From positions 1 through 64,000 of the forward strand of contig JAMWET010000689.1 of assembly GCA_024036415.1 (NCBI GenBank): 64,000 nucleotides of DNA. The letters run 5' to 3'. The notes under the pieces are model-generated. The model was not told where the DNA came from and ran no database searches. It was given only the letters and a program-made list of their open reading frames with translations. Made by a program: the position numbers and the translations under genes. Shown here in pieces: positions 13,473 through 64,000 of the stretch (position 1 is the first letter of the stretch; each line of letters begins with the position of its first letter). The stretch is from Prochilodus magdalenae. Its lineage: Eukaryota; Chordata; Actinopteri; Characiformes; Prochilodontidae.

Positions 13473-14148
13473 GCTGATGGTGGTGTCTGGCCTACAGACC
13501 AGCGAGAAGAAGCGAGAGGGTCCCACAGAAAGCCAGGCTCTGAGAGGGGAGAGAGGAGCAGAGCATCACCAGAGATGGTGAGGAGACAGGAGATGCATCA
13601 CTGTGGCGGCTTATGTGTGGGCAGCCAGTTGCATCCAAGGCGTCCAGCACAAGGAGGGCATGGTCATGGGAGGAAATCCGGAGGAGAAGCCAGAGCGGAG
13701 CACAAGTCCCATGCGTGCCTGTAACATTCCTCCATCGTGCTGAGAGCTCCACATGCGGTCAGAGCAGCCGGAGCTCCGGGCGACCCGGAGGAACTGGAGG
13801 AATGAGGCTGGCTGGGATCAGCCTTCTCGTTTTCCCTCGGTGGGTGTAGAAATGTCCCTCCGCCTGTCCATCCACGCTTTCCAGCTCTGATTTCCAGAAG
13901 CAGTAGGAGGAGGAGGAGGAATATTTCACAGTAGGAGGAAGCCTGTCCTTCCAGTGTCCTCGCTCTGCCGTTGTCTGCTGTGTTCTCCTTTAAGACTGAA
14001 TGTTTCTCATTTTTAGGCGGACAAAGCGCCGATGTGCTGCTCTGAGAAGAAAAGGAAGCGGGAGAACCGCAGCAGATCTACAGCAGTGAGTGGGCTCGTT
14101 AGCTGTTCTGCTCCCCAACCCACAACCGCCTTCTCATTGAAAAGGGAT

Positions 14149-14211
<63 letters not shown>

Positions 14212-14996
14212 TGTGTGCCATATATGTTACCATACGCAACTATTTTGTCCTTACACCAATTATAATATATATTTATAATATATATATATTTTCTTTAATG
14301 TCGTATTTTATCATCTACATTTTAATAGTTCTACACCATGTTTATTATGTATTTATCTATTCATATATGCCGTTTTTTCATGCTATATACGATTTGTAGC
14401 CAAGTGTTATTATTTATATATGTTTGAATTTATATTTATATATGTTTGAATATGTTTATGTTAAAATTTGATTTTGTATTCTATCTTCTTTATCTAAATA
14501 GTACTGGGGTATGTTTTATAAATGTATTAATTAATTTTACATTTGTTACATGTATTAAACACAATAATGTACATCATTCGCCAAGTCCCAAAGGACTCTT
14601 ACTTTGTTTAACAAAATAAAAGTGCGGCCCGTGCGGTTGGATTGACCTTGTATTTCGGTTTACGCACCTCCAAACATAACAGATCGTACTCGAGTACTAT
14701 TAAAATGTGCAACTTTGACTTAACATAGTAAAATAATAATGATAAATCGAACAAAACAAAAAAGTATGCTGCCTCACTGACTGAGCAATGTTAAAAAATA
14801 TACAAATGTGTTAATATTTATATCACACATTATGCTATTATGTATATATAAATATTATCATATTTGCCCCAGTGCTAAATTATAATCTCATAAAATGATG
14901 AACATCAAGATGTTTAACACTGAAGTATATTCACGGAGTCTAAATAAATGGTTCCTATGGTTGTTTCCGCCCGAGCGTTTATGAAGGGCGGACGCG
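13473..14996. promoter_or_regulatory. Head-to-head zdhhc14 / tmem242 intergenic region
   Basis: The 13.5-14.1 kb part is relatively GC-rich and should hold the zdhhc14 5' UTR and promoter. The 14.15-14.95 kb part is AT-rich with a TTTA repeat. A GC-rich patch just before 14,997 is the likely tmem242 core promoter. No TATA box or transcription start could be fixed. Confidence 0.45.
14147..14211. repeat. (TTTA)n microsatellite
   Basis: About 16 perfect TTTA units between the zdhhc14 and tmem242 start regions. Confidence 0.95.
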
Positions 14997-15057
14997 ATGG
15001 AGACGGCGGCTAAGGGGAATGTCAGCGAGGACGGAGAGAAACTACAGCTGATAAAAG
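14997..15057 (+). CDS. tmem242: tmem242 exon 1
   Basis: This exon has 61 nt from the ATG, encodes [20 protein letters not shown] and leaves one base, followed by donor GTGAAT. It lies in a short GC-rich patch with GGGCGGA, a possible Sp1-type element. Confidence 0.93.
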
Positions 15058-15234
15058 GTGAATTAAACAGAAGTTTATGAATTTATTTCTTATTTCAGAC
15101 GGGCTGGGTTAAGTTGGCGTGTTATGACACCAGCTGACATTGTTTAGCTCTTTAGTTCGCCTTGTGTTTGTGCTGCTGGAGGCTCTGGTGTTGGCTTCTC
15201 AGTCGAATTCTCCGTTCCACCTTACTCTGCACTA

Positions 15235-15265
<31 letters not shown>

Positions 15266-16118
15266 ACATACAATTAAAAGCATACAGATTATTTGGCAAT
15301 TTAAAAATAAATAATACAAAAAAATTAAATATAAAATAAATATTATTAAATAATAATAAAAAATCTAGAATAATCAATTATTCCTTGTTTGACTTTCAAA
15401 AGTCTCTGGCTGTTCTGGTTGGTAAAATCTGGCTGAAGTATTTGGTATCACCACAGTCTGCTGCATCACTAGCGTTCCAGAAACAGTAGCCCATTTCAGT
15501 AGCCATGTCTGCTGTCTGTGGTCTTATGGTCTTCGTATTCTCTTCCAGGTGGGGCCTTCCTTACAACAGTAGCCTCTGCTGGTGTAATATTTGGATTCGG
15601 GTCAACGCTGGCCTTGGCTAAGAAGAAAAGCCCTGAATGGTTTAATAAGGTGTGTGGAGTTTTGTGTAGATGTATGAGCATGTATTGAGCGGGGCACAAA
15701 CTAACTCAGGCTGAAGGGTCACATGGTTGATTTATATAGGTACTGATCAGGTAATGATGGGTGATCTCAATACTTCAAGACATTTCCATGAGGCACAGTA
15801 TACTTCACAGTGATTTATTTATTGCTTCTTTTTATTCAGTTTTAGTTAATTCAGTGTTTCACTAACTGCACTAAATACAGTCCAACAGGCCTAATTATGG
15901 TCACATGGTAATGAATCAGTCAGTGTTCTTTCAGTACTGCAGATATATTGTGACACAGTGATCGCAATTATGATGAAGTATCATCACATTGTCCATCACG
16001 GGCTCAATCACAACATGCTTTTAGACGTCATCTCATCTTTCCAAAGCCACATCATGAGTTCATGTTCAGTCTGACAGATATATCTCAAAATTCTTGGCTG
16101 TTTTGGGCTGATTCTCTG

Positions 16119-16155
<37 letters not shown>

Positions 16156-16243
16156 TATTTTTTTCCGAAGTCGGACCCGTCAATTCCGATTAGATGAATA
16201 TTAAATATATAAAATACAGAATCTACAGACAGGACTGTTCTCC

Positions 16244-16278
<35 letters not shown>

Positions 16279-19200
16279 CAATTTCTTCTTAAATCAGCAT
16301 CTCCACATGTACAGCAGGTTCTCAGTGAGGAACTGAAGGTTGGGTTCTAGCTTTACTGGCAGATACAGTGAGCGTCTGGTTCATAAGAACAAGGTCCAGC
16401 AGCAAACACACAGGACAACACAGCTACAGACTGGCAGAGGGCCAAACCCACTCTCTACTGACCGTGATGAGTGCCACCTCATTCCAATGTCCCTTAACCA
16501 CCGTAAGATGACCTCAAGTGACCTACAGAGAGACTGGCGAGCGGTGGCTGGGGTGAGATGCACCGCGAGCATGGTTCTAAACACAGGCTTCTGGAGGTCA
16601 TTAGTGGTTTTCTAAATACACAGATCTAATACAATATCTGATCTGGAGTTTGGGAGACATGGTTCCAGTAGTGTAGAGAATCAAACAGAACTGAGGAATT
16701 CTGGTCCCACACAAACCCAGAACCTGTACACCTAGAGACACTGATCAGTTACAGGTGGGCTCTTACATTTTCCAGAGCTGTGTATATGTATCATTGGTGT
16801 CCAATGAAAAACATGTATCTCAATTTTTGTTGATTTTTACTTTTATGCTTTATTTAAGCACAGCAGCTGCCGTTTACACCGTGTGAGAATTTCATGAAGA
16901 ATGAAGGTTTGGGAATTTAGTTCAAGCTCCAACTTAACATCACACTTACTAGTCTATCTTAAACGATGGTAAACACACCGACAGTGACGCAGCTGCAGCT
17001 ACTGTCTGAATCTGCTAACAAACTTAAAAACCCAGTCAGGATTATTTTAGGATTTTCCAGAGTTGCTTAACATCAGCATCAGAAAATAAACAACACAGAG
17101 AAACTCTGAAAGCTCTTCACTTGTGACAGAGGCAGAATCTGCAGCTCTCTCAGAAAGCCGTGTTCGGCCCTAACCGTATTAAACCCTGATTCGATTACGC
17201 CGCGTCTGTGTTTATCTTTGTTTACTCCGTGGAATGAAATTAGAAATTACGCAGATCCTCACACAGGACTGGGAGTTGTGTTTGTTGTTAAGCCGGGTGG
17301 GGAACAGTGCCCTCTTTGTTAACTTCATTGATTTTTCTTTTTTCTTCCGTCTATTTTTAAACAAAGTCACGTCTTCGTAAACACGCGTCGTAGCCAAACA
17401 TGTCTTTTAAAGAGGCCAAATTAGATTGGAGGTGGAGAGGAATGTGGCTGTGAGGTCACAGTGATGGGACGGCAGCTTTAAACTAGATTAGGAGATAAAC
17501 TGAGCGTGTTTAGCAGCTCGGGCTGGACAGAGATGCCTTTATGACTCCGTTGGTGATGGTGCACTGGTTTACATGGGGTTTCCATTTTTTATTTATTTAT
17601 TCTCATATTTATTTTCATAAAATCTGAAACCAATTGCTTTAAAGAACCTTTAGGTAAACTTTATTAGTATCTCAGCCATATGTTTATCAGCTACTGGCTC
17701 TATTAGCTATTAATGAGGTATGAAGTTTTTTAGAGCATGGCAGAGGTAGTTATTTTGTTCGGGGGACATTGAAAAGTGATTGTGTTAATTTTACCTAATT
17801 GTATCAGTTTTCAAGAGCTCGGAAGTTATACATTTACCATGCATTAAAGCTGCCGTTTGATTGTCTCTATCGGAATGAGTGACGTACAAGGTTAATCATA
17901 TTACAGGTAGACCAGTGTAGTGTTAGGAGTCTCGCCCAAGGATTCTTACTGGTGTAGCACAACATAGTCACCCAGACCGGGATTTGAACCCCAGTCTCCC
18001 ACATGTGGTGGTAACTCCCACTACCTGCCAGGGTTCGAACCCCAGTCCCCACCCTGCCTTCATGAGACACAGATCAGGTTTTCTAGAAGCTGTGTTGATG
18101 CCCAAATCTGACCTAAGCCACTTTCACATGTTGTCCTACTATGTGTGATTTGCGGCCTGGGTTTGAGTACATGTTGGTCCGCCCACCCCCCTGTGCAGCG
18201 CACCTGAAGAGCAAACTTCAGTATCTGAAGCTGGAATAGTGCACCAGGAGCTGTATGCATCTTCACTTTTACTTGTGTGAAAGTTCCGTGACGAATGACC
18301 CAACAGAAGTGGCCCAAAATCCCTTTGGAGGGGAAAAGTCTGGTTCCATTGACTTACATTAGGACGAAATCAGGCAGCGATATTCAGGTTCCTGATCCAG
18401 TTCCAACATGGCAAAACTGAATAAATGCAGCCACGGTTATTCCATTTAGATACTTAAGCTGGCGTTAAGCAGGTGTGTGTACGTAAAAGCATGGCTGTTC
18501 ACCATAAACATGAGGAAGAAACAGGCGTCTTATTTATTCATTAATTAAAGCTGGAAGAACAGTGTAAGTGTCCCGATGAAAGCCTTTGTTCACCTGTGTT
18601 AAAACCTGTACCTTGTATTTCTCAGAGAGGTACACGAGACAGTTAAATTGTTTTTCCTTATGTCTGTGTTTAGGGTCTAGTGGGATCAGCGGCGGTGCCT
18701 GAGAGTGGAGCATCGCTAGCCCTGCGTGCGCTGGGATGGGGTTCTCTGTACGCCTGGTGTGGAGTTGGCCTCCTCAGTTTTGCTGTCTGGAAAGCTATGG
18801 GGGTCCACAGTGTATGTACTTCAGCTCCAGTAGAACACCACCGATATCCACACAGAAAGCTAACTTCTTACTTCGCTTCCAAATGACTTTGTAGAGCTCC
18901 AACAACTCCGTACCAGTACACCGAATTGTCCCTTCAGTACCTTGTTCAGTACACGTCCTCTCAGACCATTCAAAACTTTGGGATGACTGTTCAGTCATTT
19001 ATACTGATCAAAGAGATCATTAAACCACCTCCATATCTACTCTCATTGTCCAAGTTATCAGCTCCACTGACCGTATAGGAGCACTCTGTACAGACTGTAG
19101 TCCATCTGTTTCTCTGTATACTGTATTACCCTATTCTTTAATGGTCAGGACCCCCACAGGACCACCACAGGGCGGTGTGTGTGGGTGGTGGATCATTCTC

Positions 19201-19818
19201 AGCCCAGAAGTGACACTGACGTGGTGGTGGTGTGAGTGGATCAGACACAGCAGTGCTGCTGGAGTGTGTAAACACTGTGTCCACTCACTGTCCACTCTAT
19301 TAGACACTCCTACCTTGCTGCTCCACCTTGTAGATGTACAGTCAGAGACGATAGCTCATCTGCTGCTGCACAGTGCAGTGTTGGTCATCCTCTAGTCCTT
19401 CATCAGTGGTCACAGGATGCTGTGCACAGGACGCTGTGGCTAGATTTGGTTTTGGTTGGTGGGCAATTCTCAGTCCACTCACACCAGCCCCACACACATT
19501 AACACCCCACCACCACGTCAGTGTTCCTGCAGTGCTGAGAATGATCCCCCACCCACATCATACCTGCTCTGTGGTGCTCCTGTCAGGGGTGATTCCAGAC
19601 TTTTAGAAGTACACTACCTTTTCATAGGAGAATTATTAGTATTGACACTGTTCTGTACCATGTCTTGTCCGACACTGAGTGTTATCCCGTTGTCTTTCTT
19701 GCAGTTGGTGGAGTTTCGACAGAAAATGCAGTCCATTTTCCCTGCCATCCCAAAACCTGAGGAGGCCCAACCGAACACAGCGCCTTTTGACTGGGACTCT
19801 CTGTTTAAGTCCAAGTAA
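14997..19818 (+). CDS. tmem242: tmem242, complete, 4 exons, 137 aa
   Basis: Joining 14997-15057, 15549-15649, 18674-18811 and 19705-19818 gives a 137-residue protein. Human TMEM242 (C6orf35) is a small two-helix mitochondrial membrane protein reported to help assemble the ATP synthase c-ring. The N-terminus ([20 protein letters not shown]) is variable. Helix 1 is about residues 21-42. The signature [10 protein letters not shown] is at 45-54, followed by [20 protein letters not shown] leading into helix 2 (about 72-92), then [16 protein letters not shown] and a C-terminal KSK. All junctions are GT-AG and in phase. The start ATG has G at +4. It is head-to-head with zdhhc14 and tail-to-tail with arid1b, as in human. 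Confidence 0.97.
15058..15548 (+). other. tmem242: tmem242 intron 1
   Basis: AT-rich intron with an (ATCT)7 tract at about 15,234-15,264. Nothing else was seen. Confidence 0.85.
15549..15649 (+). CDS. tmem242: tmem242 exon 2
   Basis: This exon has 101 nt after TTCCAG and encodes the first membrane helix ([20 protein letters not shown]) and the conserved [11 protein letters not shown]. It ends in phase 0 before GTGTGT. Confidence 0.97.
16430..16620 (+). pseudogene. Tc1-type transposase relic (DNA-binding half)
   Basis: The plus strand reads [20 protein letters not shown] then [33 protein letters not shown]. This resembles the second helix-turn-helix of fish Tc1-like transposases (DRDERHLIRMS, RMTSSDLQKEW). 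No catalytic half or inverted repeats were found nearby, so it is a fragment. Confidence 0.5.
17876..18030 (-). mobile_element. tRNA-derived SINE, V-SINE-like, minus strand, partial
   Basis: The reverse complement reads the same body as the copies at 59.57 and 62.07 kb: a TRNA-like head, B-box region GGGGTTCAAATCC, then GGCGAGACTCCTAACACTAC and TAATATGATTAACCTTGTA. The tail is short. Confidence 0.75.
18674..18811 (+). CDS. tmem242: tmem242 exon 3
   Basis: This exon has 138 nt after GTTTAG and encodes the [20 protein letters not shown] block and the second membrane helix ([17 protein letters not shown]), before GTATGT. Confidence 0.97.
18812..19704 (+). other. tmem242: tmem242 intron 3
   Basis: Most of this intron is the dispersed foldback repeat at about 19,060-19,595. 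The rest shows nothing notable. Confidence 0.8.
19060..19595. mobile_element. Dispersed foldback-type DNA element
   Basis: The left part GGTCAGGACCCCCACAGGAC and GTGGATCATTCTCAGC is mirrored by the right part GAGAATGATCCCCCACCC and CTCTGTGGTGCTCCTGTCAG, so the element can fold on itself. The centre contains GTCCACTCTATTAGACACTC and TCAGAGACGATAGCTCATC. I recognise it as a very common teleost non-autonomous repeat but am unsure of its superfamily. Partial relatives lie at about 63,405-63,590 and 1,120-1,170. Confidence 0.65.
19705..19818 (+). CDS. tmem242: tmem242 exon 4 with stop
   Basis: This exon has 114 nt after TTGCAG, including TAA at 19816-19818. It encodes [20 protein letters not shown] and ends DWDSLFKSK, matching the human tail 'FRSKMQSIFPTIPK ... 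ETLKSK'. Confidence 0.97.
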   Translation: MVEFRQKMQSIFPAIPKPEEAQPNTAPFDWDSLFKSK

Positions 19819-21288
19819 TCGGTTAATGCTGGAAGACGTGACGCCATTTACAGACTTTGTACCCTGGATGATCAGGCTGCTCTGAGTGGAGCTCTAGCTG
19901 AGAATGCAATGACAGTGCTCCATTGATGAGACTGCTTTGGTGGCGATTCTCATCGACGACGTCCAACTATCATTATCTGGTCTCAGCACAGACCGTGTAA
20001 CTGGGGTGGGCAAACGGATGCTGGAATTCTGTAAAACAGGATCACAACACCGAGGTGCGCTCGGTACCTCTCCAAAACCCAAACACCAGTCCAGATTTAG
20101 TCCAGAACTACAGAGCCCATCAACGACAACCTGCGAAACTGTACCATCTAGCTGACTGGATATCGGCGCTGTTGATGCTGTTGCCTTATTTTTATTAATT
20201 TATTCTGTTTTTCTTTTTGTTCATGTTTGTTGTTTTCCCCAGTCTGTTTTAAGTGGGGCACTACTGTTTTGCTGGTGCATACGTTTATCCTCCACCTTGA
20301 TATCATAATCTGAAAATATCATCGCTAGTGTTTTTTGACACTCATTTTTTATTTCCATGCAAGATGAAAATGAGTGCCAGCACTTGTGGGCTTCACAGAA
20401 CTGCACCCAAAGGACTTGCGGTTAACTCTGTCGATGTTTTGCTAAACTGTCTTTAATTGGCATTAGCTTCCGCAACATGACTATGGCTTCAGCAGTGGAT
20501 AGCCATGGAGAGTTTAGCTACACACCCTAATGAAACATACCTGATCCAGGGAGTCGGGGGCCTTTAGGGGAACCTGGACGTTAGAGTCGGGTGTGCGGGA
20601 ACTGTCGTATCCATGGCTCCTCTTGACCAAGACCATCACGATGCAGAGAGACTGCTCAAAACGGCAGTCTCTTTATCGTTTAACTATAGTAGTTGCCCAG
20701 CGATGCTCTCGAGAAACACCCCAGGGTGGTAGATTTTGAGGTCCCAGGTCACTTCTGCTTGGAACTTGCCTTAGCCCAGGTTGAGTCCCCACTCAGATCT
20801 GACTGTTCTCTTGTGGCCGAAGGGGAGAGCAGGGTTACAGTGAGGACAGGGTAACGCACTTACCCTCGGCAGGTTAGCTGAAATCCTGAAGGGGAATGAT
20901 TAATGTAGAGCAACTTAGAGACTCGTTACAGTGGTGGTGATTGGATCCAGGGGTCACCATGTCTAGGACAGAAATACAGCCATGCTATCTCCTATCCGTC
21001 AGCACCAGTGAACCTACACATGCCTTCGGAGTTATATGAGGAATGTTGTTGATGGCCAAATAGTGGAAAATCGGAAGTTTCCTATGGGGTCTGTTCTGCC
21101 TCAGGACACCCTGCATGTACCACGGACGGATTAAATCCCAAACTTTATCACCAAACTATCAGGAAGCACCGTGTCAGGCATCCGGCAGCGTGTTCCGAGC
21201 CAAGTGAGGTTATAACTCTGTGGGGGAGCTTGTAGAGGCACGTTGGACGCCTGGTTCCTTTTATCCACTGTTATTGTTCACCCTGTCT

Positions 21289-21294
21289 AATAAA
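21289..21294 (+). terminator. Candidate tmem242 polyadenylation signal
   Basis: This is the first plus-strand AATAAA after the tmem242 stop, giving a 3' UTR of about 1.5 kb. An ATTAAA variant occurs near 21,130. The choice between them is uncertain. Confidence 0.35.
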
Positions 21295-22094
21295 ACATAA
21301 AACTGGCTGATGTCTAGGATTATTTGGGGGTTTGAAAAGGGAAGTCTCGTCAGGGTGCAATGATTTATGGGAAAACTGGATTCCTCACTTAGCCAGATAG
21401 CTTAAACTCAAACGTTCTAGACTGTCTAACAGCAATGTTCTTCAGCTCTCAGTTCCTCTAGGTTAACTTTAGGCTCACGTGATCAGGCTTCAGAGAAGGC
21501 TTCCCTAAAGAATAAAATGAGAATCTGAATCGAAGGAAATATTGCTGGATTGTTTTTGCGTTGGCATGGAAACAAAGTTACCAACCTTTACTTAATAGTA
21601 AACAGACGTATTTAATCATTTGTTGGGTTTGTATAGTTTAACACCCATCATAAGGAGGTCCAGCAACACACATGGAGGGAGACTGAATTTAGCTTTCACC
21701 AGAAAAGAACATTTTGTCAGAAGCAAAAAAAAAAAAATCCTCCAGCTTGTACAGAAATACCGCCTGTGGGTGTCGGCGTGAGCACGCTTGTGAGTGCTGC
21801 TGATGTTCTCCACACATTTAGTTCCCATAACGTCATTAAAGGGGAAATATCCGGCCAGTGGTGATGCTATAGCAGCTGGGTGGAGGAGTGCTGGGGCAGG
21901 AGGGGCTGAGTAACTCCACTAGCTGCAGTATTCTCCGCCATTGTTGTTTAGGGATTAGAAGCCTCCTACTGACACTCATTACATTCATTCATGATTGAGA
22001 GTCGGACGAGTAGCTGTCAGTTATTCTCAGTCCTCTGAATCCAGTCAGACTTCAGTCTAGACTTCAGTCTAGCAACGTCTGATTCAGCTCATTC

Positions 22095-22215
22095 TCCACC
22101 TCACTCCACTCCACTCCACCTCCCTCCCTCACTCACTCACCTCACCTCACTCACCTCACTCACCTCACTCACCTCACTCACCTCACTCCACTCACTCCAC
22201 TCACCTCACTCACGA
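22095..22215. repeat. CTCAC-type microsatellite
   Basis: Irregular CCTCACTCA repeats over about 120 bp. Confidence 0.85.
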
Positions 22216-22440
22216 GGGGTGGGGAGGGTGATACTCGCAGGGCAGGGGCAGAAGGCAGCAAACACCCTGCACAGGGCAGACACGCACACCCCTAGGAAAC
22301 CAAGACATCAGGAGGCAACCCACCCGGACATGGGGAGAACATGAAGACTCCACAGAGAAGGGATCCTGATTGCCCTGACTGGGACCGAACCCAGGCCCTT
22401 CAGTCTGACAGTACCCGCTGTGCCCAAACGCCATGCAGTG
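22215..22440 (+). repeat. Dispersed repeat with 'GGGGAGAACATG-AGACTCCACA' core
   Basis: GGACATGGGGAGAACATGAA, GACTCCACAGAGAAGGGATC and GGGACCGAACCCAGGCCCTT match a core often seen in fish dispersed repeats (GAACATGCAAACTCCACACA ... GAACCCAGGACCTTC). The origin class is uncertain. Confidence 0.5.
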
Positions 22441-23059
22441 TCATCAGTTTTCTTCAGCTCAACACCCAGCCTTGTGAATCTACCTGAACTGAGCGTATCG
22501 TTACAGCCCTACTCCGACCACTCCTCTCGAGGTCAGGAGTAAAACAAGGTGAATATTCTGAGACCAGTAATACACAATATCCCAAGGCAGAATCAGGTTT
22601 GTTGTTTACCTGTGGGCCTCGAGCGTTCTACTGATAAACGGCTGGACCTTTAGGCGAAAAGGTTGAGAACGTCTGCTCTACTGCGCGCTAACTTCATCAA
22701 GATGACGCGACGAGCGCTTTTCCGAAGTTGTATGGATTTCCAGGATTCCGTGGAATGAAAAGACAAAACACTGAAAAACAACCTTCACAGTGCTCAACCA
22801 GATTTCATGTACATTTACTTTTTAAACATGTGGAACATGTAGTATAAAGACTTTATACTAATAAACAATGGTCATCAAATCATATGGCATGAAAAAAAAA
22901 AAAAAAAGTTCACAGAGTTGTACACTGTCATTGGAATTGTTGCTTAAGTCATATTGGGATAACTTCAATTTGAGCTGGATTACAGTTACACCAACTGACT
23001 TGTTTGATGAGCCTGTTTTTTTTTTTCCTTTTTCATTAATTTTCTTGTTTTTTTTTTCT

Positions 23060-24142
23060 TTTTTGTGTGAAGAGTTTTTATTTTTTTATTTAAGCCAGAC
23101 ATCTAAGGCCATTCGAGGGTGTCGTTCCTACCTCTGTTTCACAGAACCGTGTGCACAGTCCGCACGGGAACTTGCGTTCTTACACGTCATTACGTTGACC
23201 TCAGCAGAAGATGGTACGGTGAAAATTTCATTTTCGAATTGCTGTTGATAATTAGCATCGTCTACCATCGCTCTGTATAATACCGTGTCTCCTGGGGGGG
23301 TTAGAGAAAAGGGGAAGTGAAAGGGGCCTGTTTACTGTACAGCTCATATATACAAATTGGCCCATGAATCAAAAATGGAGAGGAGTGGTAACCGAAGCAC
23401 TTTAGAATTCAACCGTTCCAAGAGTTACCTAACGCTCTAATGGACATCCTGGGTGGAAGAAGGTCAGTTCAAAACCAGCTCTCACTTTTACCCTCAGATA
23501 CTGGTGCGGTTACGCAGTGCAATACTGGTTGTCAGATTTTAATATTGCCTGTGGTAAAGAGTCATTCACATTTGGTAAGCTCCCCATCCAACAAGCCGTC
23601 TAAATCCTATTGCACAAAGCTTTTGTAGAGCTGGATACATGTATATCTCGAGTAAAATCAGTGTTCGTTTTTTTTTGTTTGTTTTTTTTAAATCTTTTTT
23701 TATCTTGACACATCGCAAGAGAAGTTCTATCTACAACACGTCGCACAATTTAAATAAATCCGCATCCCCGAATAAACAAATCCCACCGGAAAAAATAAAA
23801 ACAAAAAACAAAACAGCCACAAACAATGACGAAAACAAAAACACTGAGAGCAAACTCTTAAAAACTAACATACAGTATCGATCAGATGCCAACTTTGGTT
23901 AAAACGGAAATGAGGGAGTGGGGAACAAACCATAAAAAAAAAAAAAAAGAATAGAAAAAAAACATGAAGTATTAAATATCTGTATTAAAATCATTTAAAA
24001 ATCCAAAACGAAAATTGCAAAAAGAAATGGGGTAGAGGAGCTATATATAATCTCTATATATTCCTTTGTATGTAAAAACATTTTTGTCTTTTTTTTTAAT
24101 TTTCATTAAATAAAAATATAACACCGACAATTCTGTGTGATC
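23060..24142 (-). other. arid1b: Probable arid1b 3' UTR
   Basis: Directly after the stop the sequence becomes AT-rich and non-coding on the minus strand, with poly-A and poly-T runs. Two overlapping minus-strand AATAAA hexamers lie at 23077-23090. The assignment rests on position and composition only. If the C-terminal coding sequence has been deleted, this is where it was joined to the UTR. Confidence 0.45.
23077..23090 (-). terminator. Candidate arid1b polyadenylation signals
   Basis: Two AATAAA hexamers read on the minus strand about 1.05 kb after the arid1b stop. They are the only canonical ones seen between 22.8 and 24.1 kb on that strand. Cleavage would fall near 23,050-23,070. Confidence 0.35.
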
Positions 24143-63314
<39,172 letters not shown>

Positions 63315-64000
63315 CTGTCAAACACACACACAAACACGTTCGTTATTACACAGACAGATCAGGACGTGGGGTCATACAATGCCAGCTGCCCTTTACATTA
63401 CTGTGCTCCTGACACTCCTACCTTGCCTGTCCACCTTGTAGATATACGGTCAGAGACGATAGCTCATCTGCTGCTGCAGTCTGTAATGGTCAGTAACTGT
63501 AGCACTACACAGGTGCACCTATATGGTCAGCAGTGCTGATAAATTGCAGCGCTGAGCTGGTTTTAATGTTATGGCTGATGGTATAAATATAATGCAAGTA
63601 CATATATATGAGGTACTACACAAGTGTATATGCATCGCCAAGACCCTACAGTGTAGTTAACATGGTGTTTCTACACGTAGGACATTTTCACCACGGCCAT
63701 GAAGGACAAGAATGTCAATGCTTCACTTACGAACCGCAAGAGCACAAAACCTGAACAGCCCGCTGCTGGACCTTTAGCGCTGTATCCTAAGAGCTGAAAA
63801 GCTGGCCCTGGGTCCATCAGGCTTGTCTCAATTAGATAATGCCGGCTTGTTAAGTGAAGTGGTCTGCCTGCTCTCCAGTTAGGCTGAAGGTTCTTCCGTG
63901 CCTGCAGTTAGTCTGGGTAGCAGGATAGTAATTGTGTAATGGTTCACCTGTAGAAAGCGGGCTAAAACAACCCTGAGGCATTCAGGAGAAACACCGCCAG
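63315..64000 (-). other. arid1b: arid1b intron upstream of exon w1
   Basis: It contains a partial copy of the foldback repeat family (about 63,405-63,590: GACACTCCTACCTTG, TCAGAGACGATAGCTCATC). No further exon was recognised before the window ends. Confidence 0.7.

Larger units (their letters stand above)
15650..18673 (+). other. tmem242: tmem242 intron 2
   Basis: This intron holds (ATT)n at about 16,122-16,156, (AC)n at about 16,248-16,278, a Tc1-type transposase relic near 16,430-16,620 and a minus-strand SINE at about 17,876-18,030. The remainder is unremarkable. Confidence 0.85.
19819..23059. other. Convergent 3' flanks between tmem242 and arid1b
   Basis: This stretch contains the tmem242 3' UTR and intergenic DNA: a (CTCAC)-type microsatellite at about 22,095-22,215 and a dispersed repeat at about 22,215-22,440. 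No coding exon was recognised on either strand; in particular no missing ARID1B C-terminal sequence was found. Confidence 0.6.

Noticed and set aside
13194..13724. 176-codon plus-strand frame
   Set aside because: It is antisense to zdhhc14 exon 1, which has a clear family match and splice donor.

Overview
This 64 kb window is vertebrate nuclear DNA, almost certainly from a teleost fish. It has intron-rich genes with GT-AG junctions, V-SINE-like SINEs, several Tc1 and hAT non-autonomous elements, and abundant minisatellites and microsatellites. Gene content and order match the vertebrate block ARID1B - TMEM242 - ZDHHC14 (human 6q25.3), seen here in reverse. zdhhc14 (minus strand, first coding exon only) is at left, tmem242 (plus strand, complete, 4 exons) is in the middle, and arid1b (minus strand, 18 coding exons, 5' end outside the window) fills 24-63 kb. 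zdhhc14 and tmem242 are head-to-head. tmem242 and arid1b are tail-to-tail.

Layout. 1-11.9 kb: no gene could be recognised; most of this should be zdhhc14 intron 1. Its repeats look like copies found elsewhere in the window but carry many small insertions, as expected of unpolished long-read sequence. 11.9-13.1 kb: an AAT/ACT trinucleotide tract. 13.23-13.47 kb: zdhhc14 exon 1. 15.0-19.8 kb: tmem242. 19.8-24.1 kb: 3' flanks of the two convergent genes. 24.1-63.3 kb: arid1b. All 18 exons were placed by hand and every junction keeps phase, giving 4,620 coding nt (1,539 codons plus a stop). The large introns hold the transposons and satellites.

Biology. arid1b encodes the BAF250b subunit of the canonical BAF (SWI/SNF) chromatin remodeller. 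Its ARID DNA-binding domain is split over exons w9 and w10, and its C-terminal BAF250_C region lies in exons w17 and w18. tmem242 encodes a small two-helix membrane protein of mitochondria. zdhhc14 encodes a DHHC palmitoyltransferase. The three genes share a conserved neighbourhood, not a pathway.

Main points to check: (1) arid1b stops about 160 residues before the usual C-terminus, inside BAF250_C; (2) a 32-unit TG tract lies about 35 nt upstream of the acceptor of exon w8, which corresponds to a known alternative exon in human ARID1B; (3) a 1.9 kb, 67-bp minisatellite begins about 25 nt upstream of the acceptor of ARID exon w10; (4) a 533-bp Tc1-type element keeps a 54-codon helix-turn-helix reading frame open in two copies; (5) a transposon-borne 37-nt exon-like segment in an arid1b intron would cause immediate termination if spliced in. 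I found no wholly new multi-gene system.
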